NCBI GenBank assembly: GCA_020432595.1
Contig: JAGQGA010000386.1
Location: forward strand, 1-5,617
Direction: 5' to 3'
Source: Anaerolineales bacterium
GTDB taxonomy: Bacteria > Chloroflexota > Anaerolineae > Promineifilales > Promineifilaceae
DNA length: 5,617 nt
Part shown: piece by piece, positions 4,109 through 5,617 of the stretch
How positions within the stretch are numbered: the stretch's first letter is position 1
How the letters are laid out: every line of letters begins with the position of its first letter
Translations under genes and position numbers: made by a program
The notes under the pieces: model-generated
Told to the model about the DNA's origin: nothing
Database searches by the model: none
Seen by the model: only the letters and a program-made list of their open reading frames with translations

Positions 4109-5617
4109 TTAATTACAGCAATGCGGGGTTTGGCGGCAAAGGCAGGAGGCGGTGATGGCGAAATCGGCTGTTTTTTCGGCCTGGGCTAGTTTTTGGCGAT
4201 AAACGGCCGTTTCTTCTCCCCGCCCCAACCGTTCCAAACATTCCACATACCCATGCAGGCTCCACACGTTGTTGGGGTGCTGCGAGGGGCGTACCAGGGT
4301 TTTGTCCAAACCTAAATCGGCGCGATAAACGGCCGTTGCTTCCTCCACCCGTCCCTGTTCCAACAGCAGTGCCCCCAGCGCGTGGCGCGGCGGCTGCATC
4401 CACGGCCACGGCTCCGTATAGCTCAACAAGTCATACCGCCGCACCGATTCGCGCAGGTGGGCAAAGGCCAGATCATACGCTTGACATCGGTATTCCAGCT
4501 CACCTGCCAGCATCGCCTCCGCCACCGCCAAAATGTCGCGGCAGCTATTTTGAAAGATGCGCCGCTCCTCTGGCACCCGCTGCAGTGCCGCTGCAAACAA
4601 GGTTTGCTGTTTTTCCGCCTGGGCAATGTCCCCCGTGGCGGCGTAAGCTACCCCTTTGGCGTAGTGCCACATGGCTGTTGTCACACAGTAGAGATCGGGG
4701 TCGGCCGGTAATGGCTCCGCCTTAATCTCCTCCCATTTGCCAAAACGCACCAGCACATGCGCCTTCATCCCGCTGTACCCCTCCAGATAATGCGCCAGGT
4801 AATCATGCTCATGGTGCAACCCCTCAGGCGGAATCATGGCTGTGATCTCTTCCGCTGCCCGCAGCGCATTGTCATAATGACCCAAAAAGAGGGCGGCATA
4901 AACCTTAAAATGGACGTTGTGCAGCCGGTAAATCGTGTATAGTCCCAATCTAGCATCATAATCCACGAACTTTCTGTCGGCCATCCCCGCCAACGCGTTG
5001 GCTTCATAGGCACGGTCATACAGCCCGCACAAAATATAAATGTGCGACGGCATGTGGACGAGGTGCCCAGAATCGGGCACCAAGTTGAGCAGCTTGTTGC
5101 AGGTAGGTAATGCTTTTTCTGGTTGCGGCGACATCTCCATGATGTGGATATAGAAATGGAGCAAGCCGGGGTGGGGGGCGGTGCCACGGTCGGCAGCCCG
5201 CCGAAACGCCTTTTCCACAATTGCCATCGCCTCAGCCGTGTCGGCACCAGCGGCTGGAACTTCCTTGTCCAAATCCCACAGCAGCCAGGGCGTGCGGCAG
5301 ATAAGTGCCTCGGCCGTCAGGGCGCACACGTCGTCATCATCGGGGAATTGGGCGTACACTTGGCGCATGACCTCGGCGTAGGCATCGTCCCACTGGGAAA
5401 ACACATTGTCATCGTCAACCTGATCGGCCGGAAAGCGAACGGCCAGGGCGTTGATAAGTGCCTGGTCTGCCGGGTGCGCCTGGGCAGCGCGTTTTTGTGC
5501 TTCTTGAGCAAAGTTATGGGTTTTATACAGCGCTTTGGGTCGCCATTGGTCTGAATAATCTGTCCAGGCCTGGTTGTAATAGGGGCCAATGGCGTAGGCA
5601 ACGCCCCAATAGCCCAT
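4109..5617 (-). CDS. Tetratricopeptide-repeat protein, 5' end outside the window
   Basis: At least 502 residues of an alpha-helical TPR-type protein, open at the window edge. The first visible residues, MGYWGVAYAIGPYYNQAW, match a segment that in this family normally follows an N-terminal TPR, so this Met is probably internal and a few dozen residues are missing. Recognisable family blocks are HPGLLHFYIHIMEMSPQPEKAL (149-170), HMPSHIYILCGLYDRAYEAN (188-207), MWHYAKGVAYAATGDIAQAE (316-335) and, near the end, PPRHALGALLLEQGRVEEATAVYRADLG (409-436) followed by WSLHGYVECLERLGRGEETAVYRQKL (452-477), two clear TPR units. No catalytic motif is seen; TPR arrays mediate protein-protein contacts. The partner is unknown, and a signal peptide cannot be judged because the N terminus is missing. 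The C-terminal tail SCLCRQTPHCCN carries four cysteines (492, 494, 500, 501). The gene ends in TAA at 4111-4109, with hairpin repeats downstream and a separate transcription unit after them. The family call is fairly sure; the function is unknown. Confidence 0.87.
   Translation of the reverse strand: MGYWGVAYAIGPYYNQAWTDYSDQWRPKALYKTHNFAQEAQKRAAQAHPADQALINALAVRFPADQVDDDNVFSQWDDAYAEVMRQVYAQFPDDDDVCALTAEALICRTPWLLWDLDKEVPAAGADTAEAMAIVEKAFRRAADRGTAPHPGLLHFYIHIMEMSPQPEKALPTCNKLLNLVPDSGHLVHMPSHIYILCGLYDRAYEANALAGMADRKFVDYDARLGLYTIYRLHNVHFKVYAALFLGHYDNALRAAEEITAMIPPEGLHHEHDYLAHYLEGYSGMKAHVLVRFGKWEEIKAEPLPADPDLYCVTTAMWHYAKGVAYAATGDIAQAEKQQTLFAAALQRVPEERRIFQNSCRDILAVAEAMLAGELEYRCQAYDLAFAHLRESVRRYDLLSYTEPWPWMQPPRHALGALLLEQGRVEEATAVYRADLGLDKTLVRPSQHPNNVWSLHGYVECLERLGRGEETAVYRQKLAQAEKTADFAITASCLCRQTPHCCN

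Larger units (their letters stand above)
611..4337. repeat. Highly iterated 10-base palindrome AACGGCCGTT, nine dispersed copies
   Basis: Copies lie at 611-620 (TACGGCCGTT, one end mismatch), 1323-1332, 2298-2307, 2746-2755, 3310-3319, 3735-3744, 3890-3899, 4202-4211 and 4328-4337; the last eight are exact. The coordinates of this entry only bracket the copies. All four genes carry at least one copy, and one copy is intergenic. Five other CGGCCG sites (155, 3551, 4702, 5311, 5425) lack the flanking A and T on both sides, so the full flanked form is what is favoured. The pattern resembles HIP1 (GCGATCGC) of cyanobacteria. Biological role unknown. Confidence 0.9.

Overview
The window is a compact bacterial chromosomal segment of fairly high GC content with four protein genes, all read from the minus strand. 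In transcription order, right to left, they are: (1) the 3' part of a large tetratricopeptide-repeat (TPR) protein, 5617 to 4109, cut by the window edge; (2) a MocR-type regulator, that is, a GntR winged helix fused to a PLP aminotransferase fold, about 3825 to 2398; (3) a group II PLP-dependent decarboxylase, 2397 to 955; (4) a family 2 glycosyltransferase of the dolichyl-phosphate glucosyltransferase (ALG5/DPG synthase-like) type, 812 to 9. Codon use, protein style and the repeat content suggest an uncultured Chloroflexota (Anaerolineae/Caldilineae-like) bacterium. That placement is an impression from general familiarity, not a search result.

The regulator and the decarboxylase form a tight unit: the regulator's TAA is followed directly by the decarboxylase's ATG (TAAATG), so translational coupling is likely. 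MocR proteins often control a neighbouring PLP-linked pathway, so the pair looks like a self-contained amino-acid sensing and decarboxylation module; the substrate cannot be read from sequence. The 283-base gap upstream of the regulator holds four GACAAT-like boxes, candidate operator sites, and then a cluster of hairpins with REP-like character, one of which could terminate the TPR transcript. The 142-base gap between decarboxylase and glycosyltransferase holds three perfect copies of a 10-base tandem repeat and a good sigma70-like promoter placed so that the glycosyltransferase mRNA would begin at its own ATG (leaderless).

The most striking signal crosses gene boundaries. A perfect 10-base palindrome, AACGGCCGTT, occurs eight times exactly and once with a single end mismatch between positions 611 and 4337, against roughly 0.01 to 0.1 expected by chance. 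Eight of the nine copies lie inside genes, where they are always read as Asn-Gly-Arg or Thr-Ala-Val. This resembles the highly iterated palindrome HIP1 of cyanobacteria and is the best candidate here for an undescribed genome-wide element.
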